From the NCBI RefSeq assembly GCF_027244095.1, contig NC_069659.1:358026750-358090749 (forward strand): a stretch of 64,000 nucleotides of DNA, read 5' to 3'. Shown here piece after piece: positions 1 through 11,140 of the stretch. Source of the stretch: Hemicordylus capensis. Taxonomy: Eukaryota > Chordata > Lepidosauria > Squamata > Cordylidae. The notes beneath the pieces were generated by a model that worked only from the letters and a program-made list of their open reading frames with translations, was not told the origin of the DNA and did not search any database. How positions within the stretch are numbered: the stretch's first letter is position 1; every line of letters begins with the position of its first letter. The position numbers and the translations under genes are program-made.

Positions 1-103
1 ACACGGCCCGAAGGGGCTGGCTTGACCGAGGGACAAGAAGATGCAAGTCTGAGCTGTGCAATTGCAGGGGGAAGAGTCAGATTCCATGACCATTTGGAAG
101 GAA

Positions 104-428
104 GAACATGGGAATGTGCCTTCTACCGAGTCAAACCCTTGGTCCATCTAGCTCAGTGTTGTCTGCACGGGCTGGCAGCAGCAGCTTCTCCAAGGTTACA
201 GGAAGGAGTCTCTCCCAGCCTTATCTGGAGATGCCAGGGAGGGAACTTGGAACCTTCTACATGCAAGCAGGCAGATGCTATTCCCAAAGTGACTCCACCC
301 ATGAAGGGGAACATTTTACAATGCTCACACATGTAGTTTCCCATTCAAATGCAACCCAGAGAAGATCCTGCTTAGCAAAGAGGACAATTCATGCTTGCCC
401 CCACAAGACCAGTTCTCTTCTCAGATAG
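104..428 (-). mobile_element. 5S-rRNA-derived SINE
   Basis: Reverse complement begins with the head (agaactggtcttgtgggg, then gctaagcaggatcttctctg) and ends with the body containing ctggcagc and the gctagatggaccaaggg segment. It is a diverged near-full-length copy. Confidence 0.75.
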
Positions 429-430
429 GA

Positions 431-1329
431 GCAGTCACTTGTAGTCCATACCATCTTGACACCTTGTTATGGCTTGGTCTCAAACACTCCCATGATTTTA
501 AGCTTCACCACTGCCACATCTGGCTGTCTCACATGTGCATGCACACGCACAAACATTGTCTGTTCCAATGAATAGGTTAGGTCCATAAGCTTTCTTCCTG
601 AAGTGCAACCACTGATGACCCCGAGGCTGAGACCCTCACTGAAGGGAACAAACCCCAGAGAATTCAAGAGGGCCAGAGAGCGCACCTACACGTCTGATGC
701 AAACTCTCTTCCGAATAATATGCCACTAACATTAAGCCAAACCACCTCTAGAGTTGTTGATGAAAGAAAGGCAGACAGGCAGAAGTCCCATGAGATATCA
801 GGGCACCCAAGGACCTTTCTCCAGTAGGGCTGGGGGTGTGGAGAACAGGTGCGAACTTGGATTATTCATGGGAGGGGCTTGCGAAGTTAGCAATGGCGCT
901 GGTTTGCACAGCTCTCACTCTCCCTATCATCCTCTCTTTCCAAGATCTAGCATTCAAAGTAGTATTGAAAGAGACAGAGAAAGTGGGCACACTGATTATG
1001 AAAAAAGGTGCACAGCTGGTTTCCAAGAAAGAATTGCCTGGAGTTCATTAGCAACATGCATATTGTACACACTGCTTTCAAAGACTAAGCTGGTGCTGAA
1101 TCATATCTGGATTGCTACCGGCTGGCTGGAGGGAAGAGAACAACTAACTGTATCCTAGTTACCATCTGCAGATCTATAATTATTTGCCATGGCAAACACA
1201 CACCCAGGGGTTTTTCCCCTCCCTCTATTTTAGTAGGATTTGATTTTTAAAAAAATGGAAATTGCAAATCTACAATCACTCCCCCTCCCCTACCAGAAAT
1301 GATCCTCCCTCTCTCACAACACTAGAACC
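431..1329. other. No recognisable feature
   Basis: I see no gene, RNA or clear repeat here. The open frames are short and have no recognisable motifs. Confidence 0.5.
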
Positions 1330-1998
1330 CATGAAACTGAAGGCCGGGAAATTTAGGACCAAAGTATGTACTTTTTCACACAGCCCTTAATTGATCTATG
1401 GAATTCTCTGCCACAAAATGTGGTGACAACCAATTGCCTGGATGGCTTGAAGAGGGGCTTAGATAACTTCATGGAGGAGAGATCTATCAGTGGCTACTAG
1501 TCTGAGGTCTACAGGCCAGCCTCGGAGGCAAGATGCCTCGAAACACTGTACCAGTTGCAGGGGAGTAGCCAGAGGATACCCTCAACTCTTGCTTAGGAAC
1601 ACAGGAAGCTGTCACATACCAAGGCAGACCTTTGGTCTATCTTGCTCAGTATTGTCTTCACAGACTGGCAGCGGCTTCTTCAAGGTTGCAGGCAGGAGTC
1701 TCTCTCTTGGAGATGCTGCCAGGGAGGGAACTTGGAACCTTCTGCTCTTCCCAGGGCAGCTCCGTCCCCTGAGGGGAATCTCTTGCAGTGCTCACACATC
1801 AAGTCTCCCATTCAGATGCAACCAGGGCAGACCCTGCTTAGCTATGGGGACAAGTCATGCTTGCTACCACAAGACCAGCTCTCCTCTCCAGCTTCTGGGC
1901 TTTCCAGAGGCATCTGGTGGGCCACTGTGTGAAACAGGGTGCTGGGCCTTGGGCCTGATCCAGCAGGGCTGTTCTGATGTTCTTACCGGCAATCTTTC
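1330..1998 (+). mobile_element. CR1/L3-like LINE 3' end, split by a 5S-SINE
   Basis: Sequence 1340-1593 matches the LINE end seen at 59500-59790 (ggaattctctgccacaaa; the ggaggagag box). Sequence 1896-1998 continues it (ggcatctggtgggccactg, ctgatccagcagggctgttc). The interruption is a minus-strand 5S-derived SINE at 1594-1895. Confidence 0.8.
1594..1895 (-). mobile_element. 5S-rRNA-derived SINE
   Basis: Reverse complement carries the 5S-like promoter segment (gctaagcagggtctgccctg, then gaatgggagac), followed by the shared body. The copy lies inside the LINE tail of 1330-1998, so it is younger than that LINE copy. Confidence 0.8.
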
Positions 1999-1999
1999 C

Positions 2000-3354
2000 A
2001 TCCTGCACCAGAGCAAGTCTAGACAGAACAAGAAAAGCTACAAAAACTGCAGAGTCTGGCACACGCCCATCTTAACCCTCAAGGCAGGAGGGTGCGGCAG
2101 AAACATCCGACTGCTGGCTCTTGCTGGAGAATTTGTGTGCCCGTAAGGCACATTCTTTGACCCGACTGACAGAGGTGTTGGGCTGAGCCAAGTTCTGAGG
2201 TTTTACTCCTTGAGTTACCACAGGAGCCAACTCGTAGAGTCCACCCCCCCACAAGACGTGGCTGGCTTTGACAACCGCACGGAAAGATTCTGGGCCAGAT
2301 CAGACCGTGCTTCCTTGGGCGGGTGGCAAAGGGCCTCAATTCCTGGCCAGCTGCCCTGCTTGCTTGCAAAGCCGCCAGCCACACCCCCAAGGAGTAATGC
2401 GCCAACGGAACCCGCCCCCACGGTCCGTTCCCAGGTCTTACAGGCAGCCCTTGCCTCAAGACACTCCCTGTAAAGAGGAACAGCCCTTGAGCCGTTTGCA
2501 GACGGCCACCTGGTTTCAACGCGACCACCCTTGCCACGGGAGGAGAGGCTTCGCTAGACAGCCTCAGGGGCAGGGGCGAGAGGCAGAGACCTCGACACGG
2601 GCAGCCCTGGCCCAGCAGCTGCTCATGGATCTGAGGCTGCGACGGAATGGGCTGACTCGTCCATCCAAGAGCCCCCCCCCCCGCCCCCCCCCCGGCTGCA
2701 GCCTCCTGGCCCAGCGGCTGTGCTGTGATGGCAAGAGGGAAGGGGCCCAGCCTGCTGCCAGCCCACACACCCCTCCCCGCCCACCTTCCTCCCTGCCCTG
2801 TCTGACCGTTGCCCCCAAAGAGGAAGAGCCTTCCATGGAAAAGTGAGCAAGAACCAGGATGGGAGCCAGTGGCAAGGGGGAGCAGTCCCAAATCACCACC
2901 ACCACCAACTTCCCTGCTGCATGTCCGTGACTGACCAGCTCTGACGGCAGCAGAACAAAAACAGGGTATCTGGTAGTTTCCGATAGGAAAAGAGGTTCCC
3001 AGTTAAGGCATTCCAGCTTAAGGCAGTGTTCAGGAGCCAATTGTGTTGCAAGTCTGAGGACTTCCTATATTTGGGGAATCAACCATGTGACCCGGACCTA
3101 CATCCACTGAAGCGCACACATGTAGACATCTGCCCGTGCACACAAAACGGCAAGCACAACTGGAGGTGGGGACAGACCCACAAGGTGGGAAGGGCGGCCT
3201 GGCTGGCTCCTGCTCCCCACCACAACCAAGGGAGCGAAGAGTCATGAGCACGAGCACACGTGCTGCTGTCTCCTCTCTGCACACCACACACACACAAACT
3301 GAGCAGCCTGATGCAGCGGGTCGCCGGGCCCGGCTTGCACCCACCCCTAGTGAA
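2000..3354. other. GC-rich stretch with poly-C runs, no gene seen
   Basis: GC-rich sequence with C runs at about 2671-2692. Overlapping frames on both strands lack family motifs and look like compositional artefacts. Confidence 0.5.
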
Positions 3355-3575
3355 AAGAGCCAGCGTGGTGGAGTGGTTAGAGTGCTGGACTAGGACCAGG
3401 GAGACCCGAGTTCAAATCCCCATTCAGCCATGATATTTGCTGGGTGACTCTGGGCCAGTCACTTCTCCCTCAGCCTGACCTACTTCAAAGGGTTGTTGTG
3501 AAAGAGAAAATCAAGTATGTAGTACACCGCTCTGGGCTCCGTGGAGGAAGAGCGGGATATAAATGTACCACCACC
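3355..3575 (+). mobile_element. Sauria-type tRNA-derived SINE
   Basis: It starts ccagcgtggtggagtggtta with an A box, has a B box within gagttcaaatccccattc, a body with tctgggccagtcacttct, and ends gaggaagagcgggatataaa. This matches the squamate Sauria SINE layout (tRNA-like head, conserved body, LINE-like 3' tail). It is full length and followed by CCA repeats. Confidence 0.85.
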
Positions 3576-4472
3576 ACCACAGAGACTCACCTGCAGCCAC
3601 CCCAGATGCACCCCCCGCCCCATGGAAATGCAAAGGCATCGAGCAAGCAGCCCCAGGAGAGTCACCCTTGAGGCAGAACCCATGCCTGGCCTGGTTTCCA
3701 GGCCACCCCACTCCCGTGGGGCAGAGAGCTCAGCACAGGCCCCTTCCTCGTGGCCCACCCAGCAGAGCGGCCCCCCGAGTGCCAGACCCTAACCAGAGTC
3801 CTTCTTGGCCACTACTGGCCTTCCTTTCAACACAGACAACATTTCTTGCTCCTCACGAAATCCCAAGGCTGTGCTTGGAAGCAAGAAAGCCTCTCCAGTC
3901 AGGCGACAGAGCCAAACCCTTTTGCCCCCACCCCAGGGAGTGGCAGGTGCTCTCAAAGAGCCTGGCAGACAAGTAGAGAGCAGCAGCCAGCCAGCCGGTG
4001 GAGCGGTCAGAGCATCGAGGAGGAGGCCGGACGGACAGGGCTACCTGAGTGACCCCCCCCCAGATCACAGGGGCTATCGTAAGGAGAACGAAGAACGGGA
4101 GAAAGGAGCCCTGTACGGCACCCCACCTTGGAGGAGGGAGCAGGCAAACACACAGCGAGGAGCCTGGCTTTTTATGCAACGGGTAGACGGGATCTGTCAC
4201 ACTGCTGGCTGAAGAGGAACTACAGCTTGCTTACCTGGCCCAAGGGGCTAATCAAAAGCACTGTGCAGAGCTCAGGACTCTGCAGGACAAAGGTGCCTGA
4301 CCTGGGGTCCCGCGATGATGCTGGACGACAACTCCCATCATCCCCACACACAACGGCCAAAGGCCCTTGGAAGCTGTAATCCATAATCTATCGGAACCCC
4401 TGCTAGGACATTCATAGACTCTCTGAGCCTGGGGTGTGTGTGTGTGTGTGTTCATCCCAAGGTCAGACCAGT
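3576..4472. other. Unassigned stretch with a diverged hAT-like remnant
   Basis: Mostly unassigned. About 4290-4410 contains acaactcccatcatccccac and ggaacccctg, the hallmarks of the CAGGGGTTCC family of hAT-like MITEs, in a decayed state. A short (GT)n run lies at 4436-4452. Confidence 0.45.
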
Positions 4473-4735
4473 TGATGGATCACTTCATGGAGGAGAGGTC
4501 TATCAACGGCTACTAGTCTGGTGGCTATAGGCCACCTCCAGCCTCAAAGGCAGGATGCCTCGGAGTCCCAGTTGCAGGGGAGCCACAGCAGCAGGAGGGA
4601 GGGCAGGCACAGACCTCTTGCCTGTGGGCATCCCAGGGGCATCTGGGGGGGAGGCACTGTGTGAAACAGGATGCTGGACTGGATGGGCTGCCTTGAAGGG
4701 CCTGATCCAGCAGGGCTCTTCTTATGAGCATGGAG
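4473..4735 (+). mobile_element. CR1/L3-like LINE 3' end fragment
   Basis: It carries the conserved LINE tail: cttcatggaggagaggtcta, ctataggccacctccagcct, gtgtgaaacaggatgctgga and ctgatccagcagggctcttc, ending near cttatgag. Confidence 0.8.
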
Positions 4736-5130
4736 AGAGAGGTACTTCTGAACAGTGAATGCCAGATGTGTCGGGGGGGAAGTGTCAAAGTCCCTGGGCC
4801 CCCTCCCCCCCACTGAAAAGAAACTCTGGCAAAACTAATCAGCCGAAGGGTGAACTGCAGCAGTAGCAGAAGCCATCTTGCTTAGGAAAACTGGCTGGGA
4901 GTGGAATCCAAGCAGCAGCTTGTGATAAAAGGCTGAGAGCCAGAGTAGGACCCAAAAGCAGTCGGGAAGAAGGGCTGTGTCACACACACGGGTGGGAAGG
5001 GCACAGCTGTGTGACGCTCCAAGAGCATCGCTCCTCCCCGCACAGGACACAGACCCCAGGCCGTGGCCATCTGGCCGCCAGCCTTCACTGGTGGGTTGCA
5101 GAGGCCGGCGGAAGACAAGAGAGCAGCCAT
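4736..5130. other. No recognisable feature
   Basis: Between two LINE tails. I see no gene or clear repeat. Confidence 0.4.
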
Positions 5131-5396
5131 AAGAACATAGGAACTTAAGAAGTGCCCTGCTGGATCAGGCCCAAGAAAGCCCCTCTAGTCCAGCATCCTG
5201 TTCCACACAGTGGCCCACCAGATGCCGCTGGAAGCCTACAGGCAGGAGCTGAGGGCCTGCCCTCTTGTCTCCTGCTGTCACTCCCCTGCAACTGGTACTC
5301 AGAGGCACCCTGCGCTTGAGGCTGGAAGTGACCCACAGCCCTCCGACTAGCAGCCATTGATAGACCTCTCCTCCATGAAGGCAGCGGCCAGCAAGG
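5131..5396 (-). mobile_element. CR1/L3-like LINE 3' end fragment
   Basis: Minus-strand copy of the same LINE tail (ccctgctggatcaggcccaa, ctagtccagcatcctgttcc, atagacctctcctccatgaa). It lies just left of the CpG island. Confidence 0.8.
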
Positions 5397-5399
5397 CCC

Positions 5400-7750
5400 C
5401 TTCTTCCCAGAATCCTTCCCTCCAGCACAAACTGTTGCAGGGTCAGTTGGGCACGAAGGGAGGCCACTTCCGACAGGCCCGGCCCTTGGCCGTCCTGGCT
5501 GATTTGCGCCGGCAGCACCCACCCCCCACCTGGGGGAGGGGACATGCCTACCGCCAGCCACCCAGCAGGGCAACCCACCCCCCACCCTCCACAGGCCTCC
5601 AAGACCCCAGGGGGCAGGACCCCGCAACAGGGTGCGGGTGCTGCCCACAGGCTTTTGCATTCTACCCTGAGAGCGGAGGGCAAGTCTGGGCCACACCCGG
5701 CACCAGCAGGGCTGGCTGGGGGGGGGGGGCGGTTAGACAGGGGCCACCCCCTGCCGACACAGAGCGCTCGCTCCAGTCAAGAGGCGCCTTCCAGCTGAGC
5801 GCATCGATTCCTGCTGCGGCGGGAGCAGGGGGGCGGGAGCAGGGGACAGGCAGCCTGGCTGGGGGCGCGCTGGGAGCAGCCTCCCGAGAATGGCCGGCGG
5901 CTGGGTCTGCCCCGTGCGAGCTCCGCTGCTGCCAGCCAGGCCCGTCCATTCCAAGACAGGTCAGGCTTGGGAATGGCAGCAGCACAAGGCGAGGCTCCCG
6001 CCGCCGCCCCCTATTCCCTCCGCACACGGCGGGCGATCCCACCGGCTGGACGCCGCAAGACCGGCCCGCAGCCCGCCGCCACACGCCGGCGGCAGCAGCA
6101 GCAGCCCACCTCTCCCGGGCTCTTTGTCTCCTTCGCGGGCAAGCGCCACGAAGCCACGGCCGGCCCCGATCGGTGGTGGCGGCAGGCAGCAGAGGAGTCC
6201 CCCCGAGGACGAGGGCATGTGCCCAAGGCTGCTGCAGTCGGGCTGGGGAGGGAGGGAGGGAGAGCGCCTCGCCCTACCGGAGAAGAGCCGGCGGCCACCC
6301 GCCTCACCTTCGAGCCGCCGCCCTGGCCCGGGGGCGGCTGGGGCCGGGGGCTCTTCTGGGCCCGTGGCAGCCCACGCCAGGCTGACCCCGGGCCTAGAGA
6401 AAGCCGGCCGGGAGGGAAGCCACCCGAAGCAGGCTGCCGGACTCCGGAGATCTCGGTGCCCGGGCGCGCCCCCCCGCCCCGCGAGGCGTGCTCTCGCCGG
6501 GCTGCCAAGGCGGGCGGCGCCCTGAAGCATGCCTCGGGGCTCTCCTCCTGCCCGGCAGGCCACCTGTCACCCCCACGCTTCCGGCCAGGGGGCGCGGGGA
6601 GAAGGGCGGCAGCAGCCAGCGCTGGGCGGCGGCGGCGGCCCATCCCGGCAGCAGGCGAAGTCGGACGGAGCAGCGGCGCGGCACCCTCCCGTCCACCCCT
6701 CCTCGCAGCCGCCGCCTGGCGAGAGACATTCCAGGCGCGCACCCCACCCACCCCCGCGCGCATCCTGCCCGCCCGGCAAGCCGAGGGAGCGCGAAGCCGG
6801 CCGGGAGATGGGCGGCGGCGGCGGCAACTGGTCCCCTCCGGTGTCCCCGGCGAAGCGCCTGCCCAGAGCAGGTGGGCGCCGCCGCTGCGCGGCCAGCATG
6901 CAGGGCGCCCTCCGCCTCCTGCCCCGTCGCCCCTGGCCAGCCAGCCCGCCCGCCCAGGCGCCTCGGTGCTCACCCAGCATGGAGAAGATGAAGTCCTTGG
7001 CGGTGTGGATCTCCAGGGCGCGCTGGTCGTCGTACTCGCGCTGGTCGTGCTTGCCGAACTCCTGGATCAGCCGGTTCAGCTCCTCGATCCGGGCGCCCGA
7101 GCGGAAATCCAGCTCCGGGAAGCCGGCGGCGACTGCAGCGGCGGCAGCGGTAGCAGCCGCCACCCGGGCCGGGCCGGCCCCGCCAGCGGAGCCTGCCTTG
7201 TTGGCGAGCGGAGGAGCGGCCATCTTCGCGCAAAGCCGCCCGGAGAAGCGAGTGCGCCGCAGACCCGCCTCTTCTTATCCGCCCGGATCTCTCCGCATGC
7301 AAAGCGCACCGCCGGCGGGGGGAGAGCGGGGGCAGGCTGGCAATGGCGGCGGCACCACCCGCCGCCGCCGCCGCCACCACCACCACCGGGGCTCGGCTCC
7401 CCCCGCCCAGGCCGGCCGGCCGGCCCGCCCGCCGCTTCGCTCCCTCCCGCGGCAGCAGCGGCGGCGCCTCCGTGGCTCCCTCCCGGACGCCGGCGAGGGG
7501 GTGGCCCCGAGGAGGAGCAACAGCGCGGCGGCTCAGAGGGCGGACTCCGCGCCGGGCAGCCCGGAAATCAACAAGCGGCTGCTCTGCTGTGTGGAGCCCG
7601 GCCGGGCTTAAAGTGGCCGCGCAAAGCAAGCCTCGCGCGCTCCCGGTGGCCAGCCCTTCGGCGGCGGCATAACAGCCAAGCGCTCACTCACGCCCGCTGC
7701 TGCTGCTCCGTCCGGACATCTCTGAAATGCAGTCGAGGCCGAGAAGAAGG
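5400..7750. promoter_or_regulatory. CpG island covering MB21D2 exon 1, 5'UTR and promoter
   Basis: The sequence is very GC-rich with frequent CG dinucleotides, in sharp contrast to the flanks, and holds runs of GCC/CGG and GGC (for example 7361-7390). It surrounds MB21D2 exon 1, so transcription should start right of 7223, probably between about 7250 and 7650. No clear TATA box is visible. Long open frames on both strands here come from GC richness and are not genes. The part left of 6973 is the start of intron 1. Confidence 0.85.
6974..7223 (-). CDS. MB21D2: MB21D2 first coding exon (Mab-21 domain containing 2)
   Basis: Reading leftwards from an ATG at 7223, the exon gives 83 codons plus one base. 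It begins MAAPPLANKAG, runs through an alanine-rich stretch (about residues 22-33), then FPELDFRSGARIEELN, HDQREYDDQRALEIHTAK and DFIFSML. From memory this matches the N-terminus of vertebrate MB21D2, a protein of about 490 residues with a cGAS/Mab-21 nucleotidyltransferase fold and no settled enzymatic activity. The exon stops at a good donor (G|GTGAGC, intron from 6973) in phase 1, fitting the known two-exon gene. No frame left of it encodes the rest, so exon 2 lies beyond the window and intron 1 exceeds 6.9 kb. Human MB21D2 starts MKMAAP as I recall; here the codon before the ATG is AAG but the one before that is GCG, so 7223 is the likely start. It sits in a CpG island, as expected for a broadly expressed gene. 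Confidence 0.9.
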
Positions 7751-8214
7751 AGAGCCGTCTCTCTTTCTGTCGGGCTCGGGAATGGGCAGGCTTTGGAGTC
7801 ACACAGTACTCTTCTTCGTCACGAAAAGAAAGGCCTTGCATTTCTATCAACAAGGCAAAATGGAAGCATGTGTTGTTATAATCGGGCAAAATGGCTCACA
7901 CACTTCTTGTGGTATCTAATACACTTTTGAGTTACACATAATTCACCTGGCTGCATTTATCTCACCACAGTGAGCAATAGGCTTGATTTCAACTAGTGCA
8001 GAGGAAGAAGAATTATTATTGCATTTCTGTCGACGTTAACTCAGGGCAGATTTTGAACTGCAAGAATGCACAGACTTATTCTTTGGGCAGAAACCTTGCT
8101 ATTCTTTTTGTGCAAGCTTTTGAGTTACACAGGACTCTTGTTCAGGAGTTCAAAGATGGCACTTTTCTTAAGGGGCACTTTCAGGCCATTCTTGTGTTGG
8201 AAGTAACAACCGCC
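7750..8214. other. Upstream flank of MB21D2, no feature seen
   Basis: AT-richer sequence immediately upstream of the MB21D2 CpG island. No gene or clear repeat was recognised. Confidence 0.4.
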
Positions 8215-8475
8215 CTAAGGGGTGGGGGCGCCAAAGGAGGTGCATCTGTCTCTGCTTCTCAGCAGCAGCAGCTCCTCACTGCCCTGCCCTGCCCAAGAGC
8301 TGTGCTGCTTGCAGGTTGGCCATTCATCTGATAGAGCTGCAGCTCTACCTGACAAATGGCCAGCCTGCAGACAGCACATTTCTCAGGCAGAGTGGGACAG
8401 AAAGGAGCAACCTAGGCTGCCTTCTTTGGTGCCTCCCCCCGCTTCATTAGGGCAAGCCGCTACTGCTCTGGATTC
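8215..8475. mobile_element. Foldback (palindromic) MITE
   Basis: Left and right halves are inverted copies around a centre near 8337. The inner arm ggttggccattcatctgata mirrors acctgacaaatggccagcct, and the outer ccaaaggaggtgc mirrors gccttctttggtgcc. Other copies lie near 10972, 11883, 14751, 18325 and 48165. Confidence 0.7.
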
Positions 8476-8572
8476 ATGAGTTCTTTATTCAAAAAGGTCT
8501 CCTGTCATCCAGCCAAAGGGCTACACCAAACTCCTTATATTAGGCAGTGTGCACAAGACACTTTCATTGTCT

Positions 8573-8902
8573 TAGGAACATAGGACACTTCTACTGAGTC
8601 AGACCCTTGGTCCATCTAGCTCAGTGTTGTCGACACAGACTGGCAGCAGCTTCTCCAGGGTAGCAGGGTCCAAGTTCCCTCCCTCTCTCAGCCCTAGCTG
8701 GAGATGCTGCCAGGGAGGGAACTTGGACCCTTCTGCAGGCAAGCAGGCTGGTGCTCTTCCTGGAGCGGCCCCGTTGCCGAAGGGGGATCTCTTACAGTGC
8801 TCACACATGGAGTCTCCCATTCAAATGCAAGCCAGGGTGGACCCTGCTCAGCAAAGGGGACCATTCATGCTTGCTCCCACCAGACCAGCTCTCCTCCTAA
8901 AA
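8573..8902 (-). mobile_element. 5S-rRNA-derived SINE
   Basis: Near full-length minus copy. The reverse complement contains gctgagcagggtccaccctg and gaatgggagac (5S internal-promoter-like) and the body down to gagctagatggaccaagggt. Confidence 0.8.
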
Positions 8903-8959
8903 GCTTGCCTGCCCCTCCAGCTACAGATGGCCTGATTTCTCCATTCCTTCAATACATTT

Positions 8960-9400
8960 CATACTGCCCCAAATGTCAGTTTACAATAATTAAACGATAA
9001 TTAAAGGTAAAGTTGTGCCGTCGAGTCGGTGTTGATTCCTGACGCCCACAGAGCCATGGCCATCTCCCGCGCAGTATGAGATGATGCCTTTCAGCATCCT
9101 CCTCTGTCGCTGCTGCCCGAGTCTGGGAAACCTACCAGTGGGGATTCAGGCCAGCAACCTCTTGCTCCCTAGGCAAGTTACTTCCCCACTGCGCCATAAA
9201 CTACAATTAGAACAGTTGAAAACACCATTAGACACGACCATTGAACGCCCGAAGGAAAATCTGTGTTTTTAAGGCCTTCTTAAAAGCTGGCTTCTTGGTG
9301 GGGAGTTTGTTCCAGCTCTCTGGGGTGGCTACCAAGAAGGCCCAACCCAGAGTCTCCACCAGCCAAACAGGCAGCAGTTTATTGGTGGCGTTTAGACAGG
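8960..9400 (-). mobile_element. L2-type LINE 3' end, carrying a SINE insertion
   Basis: About 9197-9400 matches the antisense L2 tail (aaggccttcttaaaagctgg, tggctaccaagaaggccca). About 8960-9000 holds the 3' end. They are separated by a tRNA-type SINE at 9001-9196. Confidence 0.6.
9001..9196 (-). mobile_element. tRNA-derived SINE (atggcgcag head family)
   Basis: Reverse complement starts atggcgcagtggggaagtaa, has a B-box-like gaatccccactggt, continues gatgctgaaaggcatcatct and ends cgactcgacggcacaacttt. Related copies lie at 44384 and 55868. Confidence 0.75.
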
Positions 9401-10971
9401 AGGCGGCGCGGAGAGGAGCGACTGCCACCGCCTCAGCAGCAACATGGAGCTTGGGGTCTCCTGCCAGAGAGAGGGGCGGAGAGCAGGCGGGACCCCTTTC
9501 TGTCCTCCCCTGCTTTGCTTCCGGGCTGTACATGCTGCACGTTGGGGGCCCCTTCGTCTCTCCAGTAGGGATGCCTGCCTGCCTGCCTGCCTGCAGGAGT
9601 CTGGGCAGTCTGGCTTCAAGAGAACGGAGCTACAGAAGGGAGTGGCCTGTGTCAGTCGACATTCCAGACACGAATCCACACTTCACTTCGCCCCTGACGC
9701 CGATCCCAAGTCCGGGCTTGCAGGCTACGCGCTTCCCGTCTGCTGCCGCCCTGCAAGAGGTGCTGCTCTTCCTGTCAGCTGCCCTTCAGCTGAATCTGGG
9801 TAGTGTGACTGCGACAAGGCTAGCCTGGGTGCCCACTGTTGCCCTCTGCTGGTGAGGCCTAGGAGTGCCAAGAAGAATTCCGTTGCTGGGATAGGGTAGG
9901 CCAGTGTGTGCGTCACGACTTTTTTCTTCCAGTGGGGGCCACTTGGGCAAAAACCGCTCAACGCGAGAGCCTCTTCCCACTGTGCTGGCCTTTGCTGCCC
10001 AGTCCTGCGCTTTCCTCAGTGCTGGGAGGGCCCTTGAAGAGAGGCAGAGCCCCCACTTCAGAGCCCTGTGGAGAGAGCCCTGGGAAGGGCAACACTCCCC
10101 AGCAAGCACACCTTCCAAGATGGTGCCGGGGCTTAAGAGGGCTCCATTCCCCTTAAGGGCTCCCCGCCGGCAGCGGGCAAAGCACCGCACTGCGCCGTGA
10201 GGATGGTCGCCTCTGGTTGGTGCTAGCGGGACTGTGCAGAGTATTCGGCTTTCGCCAAAGCTTCGCCCCGGCCCAGTAGATGGTTTATCAGGGGGCTGAG
10301 CTTAGGGCCGATGGGGGTGCCAAGGCCCTACACAAAGAACACTGGGCTGTCCCTTGAGGGCTGCATCGCGGGGCAGCTGTAGACGGTGTCCTCCCTCATG
10401 GCCACTGGCTCTTCATCTTCTCCACCAAAGCAATGGTTTCCAGACTGTGTTATGGGGACGCCCAGCAGCCCCTCCCTGCTGCACTGAGACCCAGCGAAGA
10501 CGGTAGCGGGGGAATGACGGGGGGGCCCCGAGGGTCCTTGGAAGCTTCCACTGCGTGGAGGAGGAAAAGGAGAGGCAAGGCAGAGGGGTTCTCATGCCTG
10601 GGGTGGGGATTTCAACATGCCCCTTGAAAAGCCTCTCCAGTGAAGCAGGGGCCTGTGGCTGCCCAGGGGGGGCGGTGGGCATCAGTGAATGGCAAGCAGG
10701 TGGCTGGGACCTCCAGGGGGAGGAGCAGTGGCTTCAGGGCACCACTGTGGCTCCGGTGTGGCCCCTGGGGCTGCTTCCTGAAGGGCTCCGTGCCATTTCC
10801 GGCAAGCCCTGACTCTCTGGAGGTGGGGCATCCCAAGTTCATGACGAGAGGTGAGAGAGTGTGTGTGTGTGTGGTGGTGGGGGGGAGAGCCCTTCACACT
10901 CTTTGTGCTGCCCCCACATCTTCTCCACATTTGCCCGTGGCTGGAATTCTGCGGTTGTCCGTGGGGGGGGG
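9401..10971. other. Unassigned GC-rich intergenic sequence
   Basis: Open frames of up to about 200 codons occur on both strands but lack motifs. I recognise no gene. Confidence 0.45.
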
Positions 10972-11140
10972 GGCAGGGGTGTAGCTAGGGGAGACCCCCC
11001 CCGCTGCTGCTGCCAGGAAGCAGAGGCCGCTGTGCCTCCATTGGCTCCTGCAGGCAAGTTGCTACTGGCTGGGAGTGGTGGAGAGGGGCTGATCTGGGCT
11101 GTGGGCAAGGCGCAAGGGCTGCGTGGCCCTCCTCCCATCC
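10972..11140. mobile_element. Partial foldback/hAT-like MITE
   Basis: It starts caggggtgtagctaggggag, the terminus of the CAGGGGCGTA hAT-like family, and runs into gctgctgctgccaggaagca and ctgtgcctccattggctcct, which are foldback-MITE sequence. Confidence 0.55.

Noticed and set aside
1490-2146. 218-codon plus-strand frame
   Set aside because: It runs across a LINE tail and an antisense SINE, so it is a chance frame.
6011-6973. 320-codon minus-strand frame left of MB21D2 exon 1
   Set aside because: It lies in intron 1 past a good donor site and has only compositional Ala/Arg/Gly bias.
5967-7919. 650-codon plus-strand open frame through the CpG island
   Set aside because: It overlaps MB21D2 exon 1 antisense, is rich in Pro/Ala/Arg/Gly as expected of random GC-rich DNA, and has no family motif.
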